NCBI RefSeq assembly: GCF_001027285.1
Contig: NZ_CP011509.1
Location: forward strand, 7,712,501 to 7,776,500
DNA: 64,000 nt
Source: Archangium gephyra
GTDB taxonomy: Bacteria; Myxococcota; Myxococcia; Myxococcales; Myxococcaceae
Direction of reading: 5' to 3'
A program made the translations under genes and the position numbers. Positions 17,301-27,706 of this stretch are shown here, in pieces (positions within the stretch are counted from its first letter, which is position 1; the number at the start of each line of letters is the position of its first letter). The notes beneath the pieces were generated by a model. It searched no databases, was not told the origin of the DNA, and saw only the letters and a program-made list of their open reading frames with translations.

Positions 17301-18524
17301 ATGAGAACCCGTGCCAATCCCGCTCCCGAGTCCGTGCTGGTCGTGGACGACGAGCCCTCGCTGCGCACCATTCTCTCCTTCATCGTCCAGCGCACGGGCG
17401 CCGTCCCGGTGCTGGCCCCGGACGCGGCCACCGCGCGCCAGCTCGCCGCGAAGCACACCTTCGCCTGCGCGCTCATCGACAAGAACCTGCCCGGGGAGAA
17501 CGGGCTGGAGTTCCTCAAGTGGCTGCGCTCGGTGCAGCCTGGGTGCAACGCGCTGATCGTCACGGCCTACGGCAACGTGGACAGCGCCGTCGAGGCCCTG
17601 CGCCTGGGCGCCTTCGACTACCTGCTCAAGCCCTTCGAGGTGGACGCGCTGGCCCACCGCCTCAAGCTGGCGCTGGAGCAGTACCGCATGCGCCAGGAGC
17701 ACGAGCGCATGCAGGCCATGCTGGTGCAGGCGGACCGGCTGGCCTCGCTGGGCCTGCTGGCGGCCGGCGTGGTGCACGAGGTGAACACCCCCCTGGCCTA
17801 CGTGCTCTCCAACCTGGACTGGCTCGAGGAGGAGATGCCGTCGCTGCGCGAGGGCATCCAGCGCCAGGCACGCGAGAGCTCGGGCGCGGAGCTGATGGCG
17901 CTGGCCGCGCGCGTGAAGGCGGTGGAGAACACCCTGCGCGACATCCGCGACGGGGCCGAGCGCGTGCGCGACATCGCGCGGGACGTGAAGGCCTTCGCCC
18001 GCAACCCGGACGACTCGAGCATGCTGGTGGACTTGCGCGAGGTGCTCGAGGCGGCCCTGAAGATGGCGCTGGTGCACATCCGCTTCCGCGCCCGCGTGGT
18101 GCGCGACTACCAGGACGTGCCGCTGGTGCGGGCCAACGAGGCCCGTCTGGCCCAGGTCTTCCTCAACCTCGTGGTCAACGCGGCCCAGGCCATCCCCGAG
18201 GACGGGTGCGAGCACGAGATTCGCGTCCGGCTGTGGACGGGCCCCAATGGCGAGGCCTGCGCCGAGGTGGGCGACACCGGCATGGGCATCCCCGCCGAGA
18301 ACATGGCGCACCTCTTCGAGCCCTTCTTCACCACCAAGCCCTCGGGCGAGGGCACGGGGCTGGGCCTCTTCATCTGCAAGTCCATCGTCGAGGCGTTCGA
18401 GGGCACCATCACCGTGGACAGCCGCCTGGGCGAGGGCACCACGTTCCGCCTCTCCCTGCCCCCGCACGTGCAGACCGCCCGCGCCACGATGCCGCTGGAG
18501 CCGGTGAGCGCCGCCGCGCAGTGA
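17301..18524 (+). CDS. receiver-histidine kinase (REC-HisKA-HATPase)
   Basis: 407 aa, cytoplasmic. An N-terminal receiver has Asp16/Asp17, phosphoacceptor Asp60 (in ALIDKNLPG) and Lys110. A coiled linker leads to the H-box ASLGLLAAGVVHEVNTPL with His159, an N-box (FLNLVVNAAQAI), DTGMGIP and GTGLGLFICKSI. With the receiver in front of the kinase core and no membrane or PAS sensor, it probably takes phosphate from another kinase and passes it on, or uses the receiver to gate its own kinase. No cognate regulator is adjacent. Tail-to-tail with the lipoprotein gene, 6 nt apart. Confidence 0.92.
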   Translation: MRTRANPAPESVLVVDDEPSLRTILSFIVQRTGAVPVLAPDAATARQLAAKHTFACALIDKNLPGENGLEFLKWLRSVQPGCNALIVTAYGNVDSAVEALRLGAFDYLLKPFEVDALAHRLKLALEQYRMRQEHERMQAMLVQADRLASLGLLAAGVVHEVNTPLAYVLSNLDWLEEEMPSLREGIQRQARESSGAELMALAARVKAVENTLRDIRDGAERVRDIARDVKAFARNPDDSSMLVDLREVLEAALKMALVHIRFRARVVRDYQDVPLVRANEARLAQVFLNLVVNAAQAIPEDGCEHEIRVRLWTGPNGEACAEVGDTGMGIPAENMAHLFEPFFTTKPSGEGTGLGLFICKSIVEAFEGTITVDSRLGEGTTFRLSLPPHVQTARATMPLEPVSAAAQ

Positions 18525-18530
18525 GGCGGC

Positions 18531-21500
18531 TCAATCCACCAACCGGTAGAGCCCCGCCGGCCCGACTCCATTGCCGGCGGTGAGGTAGATGCGCTCACCC
18601 GTGCTGGCGCCGAGCACCTTGCCATCGAAGATGCGCGTGGCCCCCGCGCCCAGTCCGTTGCCCGCCAGGCCCTCGCACGTGGAGGGGAATTGCGCGGCGG
18701 AGCACCCCTCCCTTCCCTTGAAGTCGTCCCGGCTGACGGGGGCGGCCGTGGGGGCGCGCAGCAGCACCACGCCCCGGGACGCGTTGTCGAAGCCCACGTA
18801 GAGGGCATTCGCGGTGGCCACCAGCAGCGAGAGCGAGACGTTGTCCGGATCATTGAACTGGGTGAGCAGCGTGTCCCCCGTGGAGTTGGGGGCCACGAGG
18901 GACCAGTCCCCCGGATCGCAGTCCGTGGTGGAGCCCGTCCGCTCCGGGCCGCACACGAAGAGCTGCGGTCCCCTCACTCCCGCCGGGCTCGTGGTGTTGC
19001 GCGCGAGGTAGAGCTTCCCCTGGAACACGGCCAGCTGCGGCACGGCCCGGTCCGCCGGCTCGAGGTCCGCCGTCTTGGTGGTCGTCCGGCCGAGGCGGGA
19101 GCTCCAGTCCGTGAGGGAAGGCGTGCAGGAGGCCCAATCCCCCGGGAACGAGCTGTAGGAGCGCGGCGTGGGCGTCGTCGAGCGGACGCACCCGCCGTTG
19201 TTGACCACGTAGAGGCGATCATTGAACCCGGCCAGGGTGTCGATCATCTGCACGGTCGCGGTGTTCTTGGGCGTACCGCCCCCGCCGATGCCGGGCATGT
19301 TGTCGGCCCTCAGGTTCTCCACCTCCGTGCCCGAGACGGCGTCGTAGCCGGGATCCACCGTGGGGAAGCGCTTGACCACCAGGAGGTACGGCCGGCTGCC
19401 ACCGGTGTCCGGGAAGCCCAGGTAGAGGCGATCCCGGAAGAAGAAGGCCGAGGAGAAGCCCCGCGTATTTCCCCCGAGCAGGGCCGAGAGATCCACGTGC
19501 CGCAGGTACATGGTGTTCAGATCATCGGTGTCCTGGCCGAGGTAGACGTAGTCCAGGTCCCCCCCGCTCTTGCCACCGCCAATCCCCAGCCACTCCTGCG
19601 TCCCCACGCGGCCGGAGAAGAAGAGGCCACGGCCATCCTCGTTGTCCGGACCGCACTCGGGCGTATTGACCCTGCAGCCCACCTTGCCGATGGAGGGATA
19701 GGGCGCCGCCGAGGTGTTCTGGCTGACGTTGCCGGAGGTGTCCTTGTGCAGGAAGAAGCCGAAGCTCTGGCCCGCGAGCCCCTCCAGGTCCACGCTCACC
19801 CCTCCGGTGCCACCCTTGTTGGGGCCGAGGTAGACACGGCCGTCGTAGCCGAGCACCTGGGCGAAGGGCGTGCCATCTCCCAAGGGGTTGTCGAGGAGCT
19901 TCTCCACCTCGGGCACGATGGAGACCTCGCCCGAGGAGACCGGCCCGGTGGCCACGGCCGCTCCCGTGTTCGCGTCCTGACCTCCCGCCTCCGCCCTGAA
20001 GGAGGCCTTGCCCACCCGGGTGGCGTGGTATTTCCATTGGAAGGTGGTGCTGGCTCCCCCCGCGACATCCACTCCCGAGGTGGCCGGTCCGGCGACGAGC
20101 TCCGCCACGGTGCTGCTCGACTCCGGCAGCGAGGGATTCACCCCCCGCGCCAGGGTGCTCCCGGTGTTGGTCACCGTGAGCGTCACGTCGAAGGTGTTCC
20201 CCGGTTTGATTCCGGAGGGAGCCGAGAGCGTGGCGGTGAGCGCCGCGGGCCGCCGCACGAAGAGCGTGGAGGAGTTGACGGGAGCGAGCACCACCGTGAC
20301 ACCATCCGTCTGATCCTTCCCCCGAGCCCCCGTATGGAAGACGCACGAGCCCTCGGCCTTGCCGATGAGGCGCGCGCGGAACATCGCCTTCCCCTTCCCG
20401 GGAAGCAGGTCCACACTCGCCGGCCACGGCATGGTCCCAGGCACCAGCTCCGGCGCGCAGGTTCCCGAGGCCCCCTCTCCATCGAGCACCACGTCGCGCA
20501 ACGCCGAGTCGCCCTTGTTCGTCACCTCCACCTCGACGAGGAACTCCTGCCCCTGGTTGACGCTGGTGGGCAGCGAGGGGAAGCGCACCGCCAGCTCCGC
20601 GGGCAGTTGCACGGAGATGCCGGCCGAGCGGGCCTCGGGAGCACGCACCTCCACGGCACTGAAGGCATCACGGCCCGCCGCGTCCACCTGGAAGACCAGG
20701 GTGCCCGCCTGGCCGGCGACATACTCCCAGGCGAACTCCTGGCTCGCTCCGGGCGGGAGGTCCGCGCTCCTGGGCGCCGGCCCCGACACGGCGACCGCCA
20801 GGGGCCCCGTCACCACCGGCACTCCCGGAACCACCCCGATCGCCCCGGTCTCTCCCGTGTTCGTCACGAGCAGGGAGACCTTCACCCGCTGTCCCACGTT
20901 GACCAGCTGATGCTCCGGGGAGAGGAACGAGGCGGAGAGCACCGCGCGGTTGCGGATCCGCAACGGCCCCACCTCCACGTCAGGTGCCCGGAGCGCCGTG
21001 CCCGTCAGCTCCTCGCTGCCCTGGACCTCCAACGTGAAGAGCACGTCTCCCGCCGCGGCCGCGGCGAGCTCCCACGCGAATGACGCGCTCCCGCCCGCGG
21101 CGATGCCGGTGGGACCAGGCTCCGAGACGACCTCCACCCTCCCCTCGCCCACGGGGTGCAGCACCGGAGTGACGGCCAGCGCCGCCGAGGTGCCCTTGTT
21201 CTCCACCGTCACCACCAGACGGGTCCGCTCCTGCACCGACACCTGCCCCCGCTCCAACACGGCCCAGGCCTCCAGCCGCGCCAGGGGCGCCAGCGAGGAC
21301 AGGTAGGCCCGCGGCAGCTCCACGCGCACGCCCTGGGGCCCCACCACCGCCAGCGAGTGCCAGCCCGGCGCGAGCCCCCCGGGCACGCGGGCCCGCAGCG
21401 TGCGCGCATCCACCCACGTGACGTCCTCGAGCACCACCTCGTCGAGGAAGGCCTCGAAGTGGTCGTCCAGCGTCACCGGCGCCTCGCCGCCCAGGTGCTG

Positions 21501-21707
21501 GGTGGCGAGCGGCAGGAAGTTCTCCCCCTCGATGACCACGGCCACCGGCTCGGAGCTGATCCCCCAGGCCGGCACCATGCGCCGGGGACGCGGATCATGC
21601 GCGGAACCCGGACTCCCTTCACACGCGGCCCCCAGGACACACAGGGCGAGGAGCACGGCGAGCCGAGGGAGGCCACGTTCAGAAGAGCTCAAGGCGATAC
21701 CCCACAT
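18531..21707 (-). CDS. large lipoprotein with repeated CARDB-like Ig modules
   Basis: 1058 aa from the ATG at 21707, giving a lipoprotein signal ending LCVLGAAC; a TTG at 21692 is an alternative. An IPT/TIG-like segment (GENFLPL...) near the N-terminus is followed by at least four ~110-residue beta modules, each with the VTNTG/VENKG core and a GGSASFAWELAAAAAG-type closing strand, as in CARDB adhesion modules. The C-terminal half (about 640-1058) has no recognised fold but carries spaced cysteines and repeated RLYLGF/LYVGF/KLYLAR strands that suggest a beta-propeller. The start lies inside the preceding gene (29-nt overlap). Probably surface- or outer-membrane-attached and binding; not enzymatic by visible motifs. 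Confidence 0.75.
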   Translation of the reverse strand: MWGIALSSSERGLPRLAVLLALCVLGAACEGSPGSAHDPRPRRMVPAWGISSEPVAVVIEGENFLPLATQHLGGEAPVTLDDHFEAFLDEVVLEDVTWVDARTLRARVPGGLAPGWHSLAVVGPQGVRVELPRAYLSSLAPLARLEAWAVLERGQVSVQERTRLVVTVENKGTSAALAVTPVLHPVGEGRVEVVSEPGPTGIAAGGSASFAWELAAAAAGDVLFTLEVQGSEELTGTALRAPDVEVGPLRIRNRAVLSASFLSPEHQLVNVGQRVKVSLLVTNTGETGAIGVVPGVPVVTGPLAVAVSGPAPRSADLPPGASQEFAWEYVAGQAGTLVFQVDAAGRDAFSAVEVRAPEARSAGISVQLPAELAVRFPSLPTSVNQGQEFLVEVEVTNKGDSALRDVVLDGEGASGTCAPELVPGTMPWPASVDLLPGKGKAMFRARLIGKAEGSCVFHTGARGKDQTDGVTVVLAPVNSSTLFVRRPAALTATLSAPSGIKPGNTFDVTLTVTNTGSTLARGVNPSLPESSSTVAELVAGPATSGVDVAGGASTTFQWKYHATRVGKASFRAEAGGQDANTGAAVATGPVSSGEVSIVPEVEKLLDNPLGDGTPFAQVLGYDGRVYLGPNKGGTGGVSVDLEGLAGQSFGFFLHKDTSGNVSQNTSAAPYPSIGKVGCRVNTPECGPDNEDGRGLFFSGRVGTQEWLGIGGGKSGGDLDYVYLGQDTDDLNTMYLRHVDLSALLGGNTRGFSSAFFFRDRLYLGFPDTGGSRPYLLVVKRFPTVDPGYDAVSGTEVENLRADNMPGIGGGGTPKNTATVQMIDTLAGFNDRLYVVNNGGCVRSTTPTPRSYSSFPGDWASCTPSLTDWSSRLGRTTTKTADLEPADRAVPQLAVFQGKLYLARNTTSPAGVRGPQLFVCGPERTGSTTDCDPGDWSLVAPNSTGDTLLTQFNDPDNVSLSLLVATANALYVGFDNASRGVVLLRAPTAAPVSRDDFKGREGCSAAQFPSTCEGLAGNGLGAGATRIFDGKVLGASTGERIYLTAGNGVGPAGLYRLVD

Positions 21708-23610
21708 GGAGACCGCCGCCCCACAGCGCGCCACGCAGCACGCGAAGGGAGGGGTCATCGAACCAGCTGAACCGCGCTTCGAGGAAGGGCTGTCCCCGTC
21801 CCAGCGGAAGGCCCATCCCCACCATCGCCTGCGCGCCCATCACCCACGTGCCCTCCTCCAGCACGGGCCCCTCGCTCCACGCCACGCGGCTGCGCACCCG
21901 GGCCACCGACGGCCCCGCCGCCACCCAGCCCTGCGGTCCCCTCTCCCCCAGGGTGCGCAGGCCCACCGCCACGGTGGTGTCGAGCCACTCGTTGCGTCCC
22001 GTGAAGCCCGGCGCCACCGCGCCGCCCGTCCGTGAGAACCCCAGGTAGCCGGTGTCGAGCAGGAACCCCAGGGCCGGCCACTGGGACAACGGCCACGCCT
22101 CCAGCCGCAGCCCCGCGGACGGCGCCAGCACATCCCCCAGGTTCGTCACCAGGCCCACGCGCGGCGCCACCAGCAGCACCGGACGGCGGCGCAACAGCGG
22201 CAGCGTTCCACGCCCCCGCACCTCCCCCACCCGCACCTCCAGCTCGGAGAGGTGATCCACGCGGGCCACGGGCGGCACGTACCGCAGCTCGTACAGGCCC
22301 GGCGCCTTCGACAGCAGCGTGCTGGCCTGCTCCCGGGCGAGCGCGGCCTCGGGCCAGGGCTCGCGCACCGGGTTGCCGAAACGGTCCTCCACGGAGATGC
22401 GCCAGACAGCCTCCGACCGGCCATCCGCCATGAGCATCGGCTGCAACGGCTGCACCATCACCCGCGCGGGCGCGGCGGAGCGCAGCTTCACGGTCCGCGT
22501 CAGCACGGGCGCCGAGGCCTCCTCCGAGAACAGCCGCAGCTCCACCTGCTCCCGGGTGCCGAAGCGCGGCGCGAGGCCGACCATCCCCGTGTACTCTCCC
22601 GCCTGGCGCTCGGTGAGCGTCCCCACTCCCGCGAAGTCGGACTCGAGCCGCAGGCCGGCACGCGCCGGATTGCCCACGGCGTCCCGGGCGGACACCTCCA
22701 CCGCGAGCCGCCCCTCCTCGGAGGCCACGAGCTCCTCGGGGTCCACCCGCATCTCGAAGTGCCGGGCCGGACCGGGCACCGCCGCCAGCCGCACGCTCAC
22801 CGCCCCCTGCCTGTCCCCAGTCACCGAGCCCTTCAGCTCCAGGGTCCCGGACGGCCCCGGGGGCACCGTCCACCGCAGGAGGAACACCCCTGGCTCCAGC
22901 CCGGCCGGCGCGCTCAACGTCCCACGCGACACGGAGAAGTCACCGGGACGCGGAGACACCTTCCCGGGCTTCAACGAGTAGAGGCGGATGGGCACCGTCT
23001 CCTCGCGATCGGCCCGCACCTCGTGGCGCTCGGCGACGGCGTGCAGGAAGGGCTGCGGGGGCACCCCGAGATCGATGCGCCGCTTGCCGAAGAAGGCCTC
23101 GTGCACTCCGGGCGGCACCGCCACGGGAATGCGCGCCAGGCCCTTGTCGTCCGCTTGGACCGGCCCGAAGGACTGGCCTCCCACCTGGAGCGTGACGGGC
23201 GCTCTGGCCCGCGTGCGCACCTCGGCCTCGCCCTGGCCCCACAGCGGGAGCACCGACCAGCCATCGAGCGTCCCTCGCGGTCCCCGGGCCAGCGCCACGA
23301 GGATGACCTCCAGGGGGAGCCGCTGCCGGGGAGGCACGTAGGTGGCGCGGAAGACGCCCGGCTTCACCTGCGTCACCGGCCCCACCTCGCCACTGCTGGC
23401 GAACAGCTCGAGGCCCGTGGCCTCGGCCTCCAGCTCGATGCGCACCTCGGCCTCCCGGTCCGCGCCGAGCAGCACATGCCCGGGGACACAGTGGATGCGG
23501 ATGGCCCCTCGCGGCGGCTGGGCGGGTTGCGCCCCTACCGCGAGGCCGGGCCATCCACCCACCAGCAGCCCCACCAGGAGCAGCGGGAGTGTCCTCGGGC
23601 ACGAGAACAT
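21679..23610 (-). CDS. secreted Ig-like protein with C-terminal beta-barrel-like domain
   Basis: 643 aa. It has a Sec signal peptide (PLLLVGLLVGGWPGLAVGA). Tandem Ig/invasin-like modules fill residues about 30-480, seen from repeated EVSARDAVGNPAR and ISVEDRFGNPVREPW cores. The last ~160 residues (from LLVAPRVGLVTNLGD) are alternating amphipathic strands ending in VGYRLELF, with a terminal aromatic residue typical of outer membrane barrels. It starts 4 nt after the FecR-type gene stop and overlaps the downstream lipoprotein gene. A likely role is as an outer membrane anchor or display protein partnered with the CARDB lipoprotein; this is inference from context. Confidence 0.7.
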   Translation of the reverse strand: MFSCPRTLPLLLVGLLVGGWPGLAVGAQPAQPPRGAIRIHCVPGHVLLGADREAEVRIELEAEATGLELFASSGEVGPVTQVKPGVFRATYVPPRQRLPLEVILVALARGPRGTLDGWSVLPLWGQGEAEVRTRARAPVTLQVGGQSFGPVQADDKGLARIPVAVPPGVHEAFFGKRRIDLGVPPQPFLHAVAERHEVRADREETVPIRLYSLKPGKVSPRPGDFSVSRGTLSAPAGLEPGVFLLRWTVPPGPSGTLELKGSVTGDRQGAVSVRLAAVPGPARHFEMRVDPEELVASEEGRLAVEVSARDAVGNPARAGLRLESDFAGVGTLTERQAGEYTGMVGLAPRFGTREQVELRLFSEEASAPVLTRTVKLRSAAPARVMVQPLQPMLMADGRSEAVWRISVEDRFGNPVREPWPEAALAREQASTLLSKAPGLYELRYVPPVARVDHLSELEVRVGEVRGRGTLPLLRRRPVLLVAPRVGLVTNLGDVLAPSAGLRLEAWPLSQWPALGFLLDTGYLGFSRTGGAVAPGFTGRNEWLDTTVAVGLRTLGERGPQGWVAAGPSVARVRSRVAWSEGPVLEEGTWVMGAQAMVGMGLPLGRGQPFLEARFSWFDDPSLRVLRGALWGGGLHVGYRLELF

Positions 23611-23614
23611 GGCG

Positions 23615-24580
23615 TCAGCGCGCCTCGTCCCAGCGGAATTTCACCGACTCCGCCTGCCGGGGACCCGCGCGCGCACGGGGGGGACGGCAGGCCATCATCA
23701 TCTCCCGTATCTCCCCACCGGGCTCCCTCGCCACCACCTTCACCTGGCCGAGGCCCTCGCGACGGGGAACGTCCGCCCGGAAGGAGCCATCGCTGGCGAC
23801 CAGGGCGGGCTCGCCCTCCACGAAGACCTCCGTCCCCACCCGGACCTTCCCCGAGAGCGAGACACACAGCGCGTCCTGGGCGGAGGCCTTCGAGGCGACC
23901 TTCAGCAGCACCTCGAGCGGGATGGGCTCCGGGGCGAGCGGCTTCGCGCCCTTCATCACCAGCGACTGCTGCCCGGCACCGACCAGGACGGTGACGCCCG
24001 CGGACGACAGATTCACCGAGCCGCCCCGGGTGGCCACCGCCACCATGTCTCCGTTGCGCAACATGGTGAAGCGCGCGGCCCGCGTCTCGGCCACCGTGCC
24101 ATTCTCGCTCCGCACGCGCAGCACCCGGTCCTCGCGCCCGTGGTAGTCCACGTCGATGCGGCCGCGCTGCAGCTCGATGTTGTGGACGGCGCGTGTCACC
24201 TCGCCCACCCGCACCTCGGAGCGCTCCGGGATGGACAGGCGCGAGGCCTCGTCTCCCACCTTCAAGTCCACCTTCGCGCCAGGGCTGGTGCGCACGGAGT
24301 CATCGGGAGCGAGCTCGTGCCCTACCCGCAGCGCCTCCCACTTCCCGTCGTGCGCCCACTCCACCGCGCCCACCACCTCGATGACCGTGGCGCGCACGTC
24401 CGGCATCCCGGCCGGCCCGGGAGACGGCTCGGGGGGCGCGGGCACGGCGGCCACGGCACCCGGCGGATGGGTGGCCCCGAAGCGCTCGAAGAAGAACCAG
24501 CCCGCCGTGGCCAGCAGGGCCACCAGACACAGCCCGAGCGCCAGCGCCCGGCCGAGGGAATCTCGTGATGGATGACTCAT
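23615..24580 (-). CDS. FecR-domain membrane-anchored protein
   Basis: 321 aa from the ATG at 24580, which overlaps the sensor kinase stop (ATGA). The frame is open further upstream but there only shadows the kinase. An N-terminal signal-anchor helix (residues about 11-28) is followed by a Pro-rich stretch and a FecR-type beta domain at about 57-200 ([58 protein letters not shown]). The remaining ~120 residues resemble a further Ig-like beta module. No adjacent ECF sigma gene exists, so this is the stand-alone FecR fold rather than a TonB-sigma regulator. It probably bridges the periplasm between the kinase and the surface proteins. Confidence 0.78.
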   Translation of the reverse strand: MSHPSRDSLGRALALGLCLVALLATAGWFFFERFGATHPPGAVAAVPAPPEPSPGPAGMPDVRATVIEVVGAVEWAHDGKWEALRVGHELAPDDSVRTSPGAKVDLKVGDEASRLSIPERSEVRVGEVTRAVHNIELQRGRIDVDYHGREDRVLRVRSENGTVAETRAARFTMLRNGDMVAVATRGGSVNLSSAGVTVLVGAGQQSLVMKGAKPLAPEPIPLEVLLKVASKASAQDALCVSLSGKVRVGTEVFVEGEPALVASDGSFRADVPRREGLGQVKVVAREPGGEIREMMMACRPPRARAGPRQAESVKFRWDEAR

Positions 24581-26424
24581 GCGAGGTGCGCCTCCGCACT
24601 GGCCGCGGGAAGGATGATGGTGATGGTGGTGCCCTGCCCGGCCTCGCTCTCCACCCGGATGCGGCCATGGTGGGCCTCGACGATGCGGTGGGCCACCGAC
24701 AGCCCCAGCCCCACCCGCCCGGGCTCGTCCTTGGTGGTGAAGAAGGGATCGAAGATGCGCTCGCGCATCGTCTCGGGGATGCCCTTGCCGGTGTCCTTCA
24801 CCGACAGGCACACCGCATCCCCGTCGACCGCCGCGAGCCCCACGGAGAGCGTGCCGCCCGAGGGCATCGCGGTGAGCGCGTTCTGCAGCAGGTTCGTCAC
24901 CACCTTCTGGAGCTGATCCGCGTGCCCGAGCACCCGCGGCACCTGCTCGCCCAGCTCACAGGACAGGGTGACGCCGCGAGACTGGAGCTCCTCGCGCACC
25001 TCGTGGAGCGCGGCGCGCACCGGCTGGGCGGGATCCAACGGACGGCCGGCGCCCGCGCGCTCCTGCTCCGCCATCTGGCCCAGCTCCCGGATGATGCCGG
25101 CCATGCGCCGGGCCTGCTCGAGCGCCATCGTCAGGCTCTGGCCCACGGCCGACGTCGCGGGCACCTCATCGCGTGACAGCGACAGCAGGCCGAGAATGCC
25201 GGTGAGCGGATTGTTGAGCTCGTGGGCGATGCCAGCGCTGAGCGAGCCGAGCGCCGCCATCCGCCGGGTGCGGGCGATCTGATCCTGCGCCTCGCGCAGC
25301 TGCCGGGTGCGCTCGTCCACGCGCTGCTGAAGCTCCTCGCTCCAGCGCCGCAGCTCGGCGTCACGCCGTTGCAGCTCGCCGGCCATGTGGTTGAAGGAGC
25401 GGGCGAGCAGTCCGAGCTCATCCCGGCCCTCCTCGGGGACGCGCTCGCCGTAGCGGCCCTCGGCGAGCGCGGCCACGCCCGCGGAGAGCCGGGCGACGGG
25501 CTGGCTCACGCCCCGGGCGAGCACGAGGCCGAGCACCCCGGTGGCCGCCAGCGCCATGAGGGCCCAGAAGAACGTCGAGCGCCGCATGTGCTCGGCGGGG
25601 GCGAAGGCCACACTGGCCCTGCGGCCCACCACCGCGCCCCAGCCGAGCTCCGGCACGGGAGCGAAGGCGGCGAGGAACTCGGCACCGTCCGCGTCGCGCA
25701 CGGTGCGCACCACGGGAGAGCCCCGGGAGAGCCCCTCGGCCACGAGCGCGCGCTGCTCCTCGCTCAGCGTGCCCGGCCCGTTCGCGGTGGCCACCGGCAC
25801 GCCCTGGGCGTCCACGATGAAGGCCAGTCCGTCCTCCCCGGCGAGCTCCTCCACCTGGCGTCCCAGCTCGGAGAGCGACAACTCCGCGAGCAGGAGCCGG
25901 GAGGCGTCCTCGCCCGCGCGCACCGCGAGCGCCACGCGGCCTCCGGACATCTCGGGCATGCGGTACGGAGGTCCGATGGCGGCGCCGGTGGAGAGGGCGT
26001 CGTTCACGGGCGCCTGGCGCGAGAAGAGAGCCAGCGAGGCGTCGGTGACGGGCTGCCGGTGGCCACCCCCCTCGGAAATGAAGACGGCCGGAGCGATGGC
26101 GTGGCCCTGCGCATCCACCAGCACGAGCAGGTTGAGGGCTCCGAGCTGGCGCAGGGGAATGCTCAGCACCTCGGAGACCTCCGCGGGCTCGAGCTTCTCG
26201 AGCTGGAGGTACTCGGCGGCGAGGCGGAGGTTGTCCACCCCCGTGAGGACGAGCTGGCGGCAGGAGCGCGCGAGCTCCGTGGCCGACTGTGTCTGGAGCC
26301 CTCCCACCAGGCGGTGCAACTCATCGCGGTTGGCGCGAAAGGACAGCCCGCCGAGCAACAAGACGGGCACCACCCCCACCAGGGCCAGCACGAGCATCAA
26401 TCTCGAGACGAAGCGCACGGGCAC
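24577..26424 (-). CDS. transmembrane HAMP sensor histidine kinase
   Basis: 615 aa from a GTG at 26424 placed 7-8 nt after AGGGGA; an ATG at 26508 would add 28 residues that do not look like a signal. First helix at residues about 7-26, a periplasmic Cache-like sensor (about 30-290), second helix ([20 protein letters not shown]), a HAMP domain, then a coiled linker. The H-box [19 protein letters not shown] has His401. The N-box, DTGKGIP and GLGLSVAH complete an intact kinase core. It is the first gene of a four-gene envelope operon and has no adjacent response regulator. Confidence 0.9.
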   Translation of the reverse strand: MPVRFVSRLMLVLALVGVVPVLLLGGLSFRANRDELHRLVGGLQTQSATELARSCRQLVLTGVDNLRLAAEYLQLEKLEPAEVSEVLSIPLRQLGALNLLVLVDAQGHAIAPAVFISEGGGHRQPVTDASLALFSRQAPVNDALSTGAAIGPPYRMPEMSGGRVALAVRAGEDASRLLLAELSLSELGRQVEELAGEDGLAFIVDAQGVPVATANGPGTLSEEQRALVAEGLSRGSPVVRTVRDADGAEFLAAFAPVPELGWGAVVGRRASVAFAPAEHMRRSTFFWALMALAATGVLGLVLARGVSQPVARLSAGVAALAEGRYGERVPEEGRDELGLLARSFNHMAGELQRRDAELRRWSEELQQRVDERTRQLREAQDQIARTRRMAALGSLSAGIAHELNNPLTGILGLLSLSRDEVPATSAVGQSLTMALEQARRMAGIIRELGQMAEQERAGAGRPLDPAQPVRAALHEVREELQSRGVTLSCELGEQVPRVLGHADQLQKVVTNLLQNALTAMPSGGTLSVGLAAVDGDAVCLSVKDTGKGIPETMRERIFDPFFTTKDEPGRVGLGLSVAHRIVEAHHGRIRVESEAGQGTTITIILPAASAEAHLA

Positions 26425-26611
26425 GAACCATTCCCCTGTCCAGCAGACGCGGACGATTGCAGCACAGGGACTCGGCCCGGATGCGACCCAGGTGGGGTGT
26501 GACGTCACAACGTGAACGGGCTCGGGCCGTAGGCGTTGGCAGGAGGACGCTTGCGCTGGGGATCAGACGGTGGGGCGGCACCGCACATGGGACAGATGGC
26601 CTCGCACCTCA

Positions 26612-26666
26612 CCCGCGAGACACGCGGGCCGCCCGGGGCCCATCTCCGCCAGAAGGGAGACGGGCC
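26612..26666 (-). terminator. two stacked hairpins between minus-strand operons
   Basis: CCCGCG/CGCGGG (26612-26628, 5-nt loop) and GGCCCATCTCC/GGAGACGGGCC (26637-26666, one mismatch, 8-nt loop). They lie 25-79 nt past the stop of the lipoprotein gene at 26691 and would separate it from the sensor kinase operon. The rest of the 266-bp gap shows nothing else. Confidence 0.55.
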
Positions 26667-26690
26667 ACCGTGAGGCCGCGCCGCCGGGAC

Positions 26691-27677
26691 TCAGTACACG
26701 AGGAGCGGATGCGGGGCGTAGTAGCTGACGATGGTGAGCACCGGCAGCTTGGGCGCGTCCTCGTCGTCCTCCTCGCCGCTGGAGGTGACCCGCAGCCCGT
26801 CGAAGCGCGCGAGCACGACGAAGTCCTTGCCCGGAGCGAAGAACGGATCCGGCTTCTGCAGGCGGCCGAGCGCCTCGCGGCCGGTCTCGTCGGTGACGTT
26901 GTCGAAGCGCTGCAGCGTGGACGAGCTCACCTCCTGCTCGCTGGTGGAGATCTGCCCGCCCAGGTTGGACGGACCGAGCAGCCCCACGTTCCCGCCGACC
27001 GCGCCGGAGTGCACCTTCACCGAGTCCTTCCGGGTCGCGTAGCCCACCGGCTGCTCACGCGCCACCGAGCCCAGTCCCTGCTCCACGAGCCACACCGTGG
27101 GCCTGTCGTCCTCGGTGCGCACGTCCGCCACCTGGGCGCGCAGCAACAGGTAGCGCCCCTTGTACATCTCCGGCTGCGCCATGGCGGCCGACAACCCGAA
27201 GATGGGCACCTTGCGCGCATGCAGCAGGGGCAACTCCCCCTCCACGCTGCCACCGCGCTGCGCCACCACCTGGGCGATCACCTGCGCCGCGTCCGGCCTC
27301 ACCCGCAGCTCCTCGTACCACGCGTCGCTCAGCAGCGCGTTGAGCAGCGTGAAGTGGGTGCGCTCGACGCACGACTTCAGCGCCGCCCAGGCGTCGTCCC
27401 GGGACGTGGCCAGCAGCTTGCGCGCCGCCACCTCGCACTGGGCCGGGGTCGCGTAGCGGGCGCCAAACGCCTTCTCCTCTGGCCGTGAGGGCACCGGGGC
27501 CGCCTCCGCCCGGGCCGCCCGCGCTGGCCGCTCCTCCGCCCGCATCGCCTTCGACGCTTCCTCGTCCACCGTCGTGTGCGTGTGCCTCGACGAGCCACAC
27601 CCCACCACGGCCACCGCGCACAGCAGGGCCGCGCCCGAGCGCGCCGCCGCCTTCGACATCTTCTGGAAGACCGACAT
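26691..27677 (-). CDS. lipoprotein of unknown function
   Basis: 328 aa from the ATG at 27677, with GAGGAA upstream. The signal ends in a lipobox (AVAVVGC). A His/Thr/Glu/Ala/Arg-rich low-complexity spacer is followed by a helical region (residues about 65-150) with two cysteines and a beta-rich second half (GRYLLLRAQVADVRTEDDRPTVWLVEQ, then DFVVLARFDGLRV) that resembles an OB-type or membrane-lipoprotein fold. I do not recognise the family. It follows the Cys-rich secreted gene by 29 nt and is probably in one transcript with it. Confidence 0.65.
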   Translation of the reverse strand: MSVFQKMSKAAARSGAALLCAVAVVGCGSSRHTHTTVDEEASKAMRAEERPARAARAEAAPVPSRPEEKAFGARYATPAQCEVAARKLLATSRDDAWAALKSCVERTHFTLLNALLSDAWYEELRVRPDAAQVIAQVVAQRGGSVEGELPLLHARKVPIFGLSAAMAQPEMYKGRYLLLRAQVADVRTEDDRPTVWLVEQGLGSVAREQPVGYATRKDSVKVHSGAVGGNVGLLGPSNLGGQISTSEQEVSSSTLQRFDNVTDETGREALGRLQKPDPFFAPGKDFVVLARFDGLRVTSSGEEDDEDAPKLPVLTIVSYYAPHPLLVY

Positions 27678-27706
27678 GGTTCCTCGCTCCATCCCGCCGG
27701 TGGCCA

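Noticed and set aside
18531-26424. FecR-type TonB/ECF surface signalling system
   Set aside because: No ECF sigma or TonB-dependent receptor is in the operon; the FecR domain is followed by Ig/beta-barrel and CARDB proteins instead.
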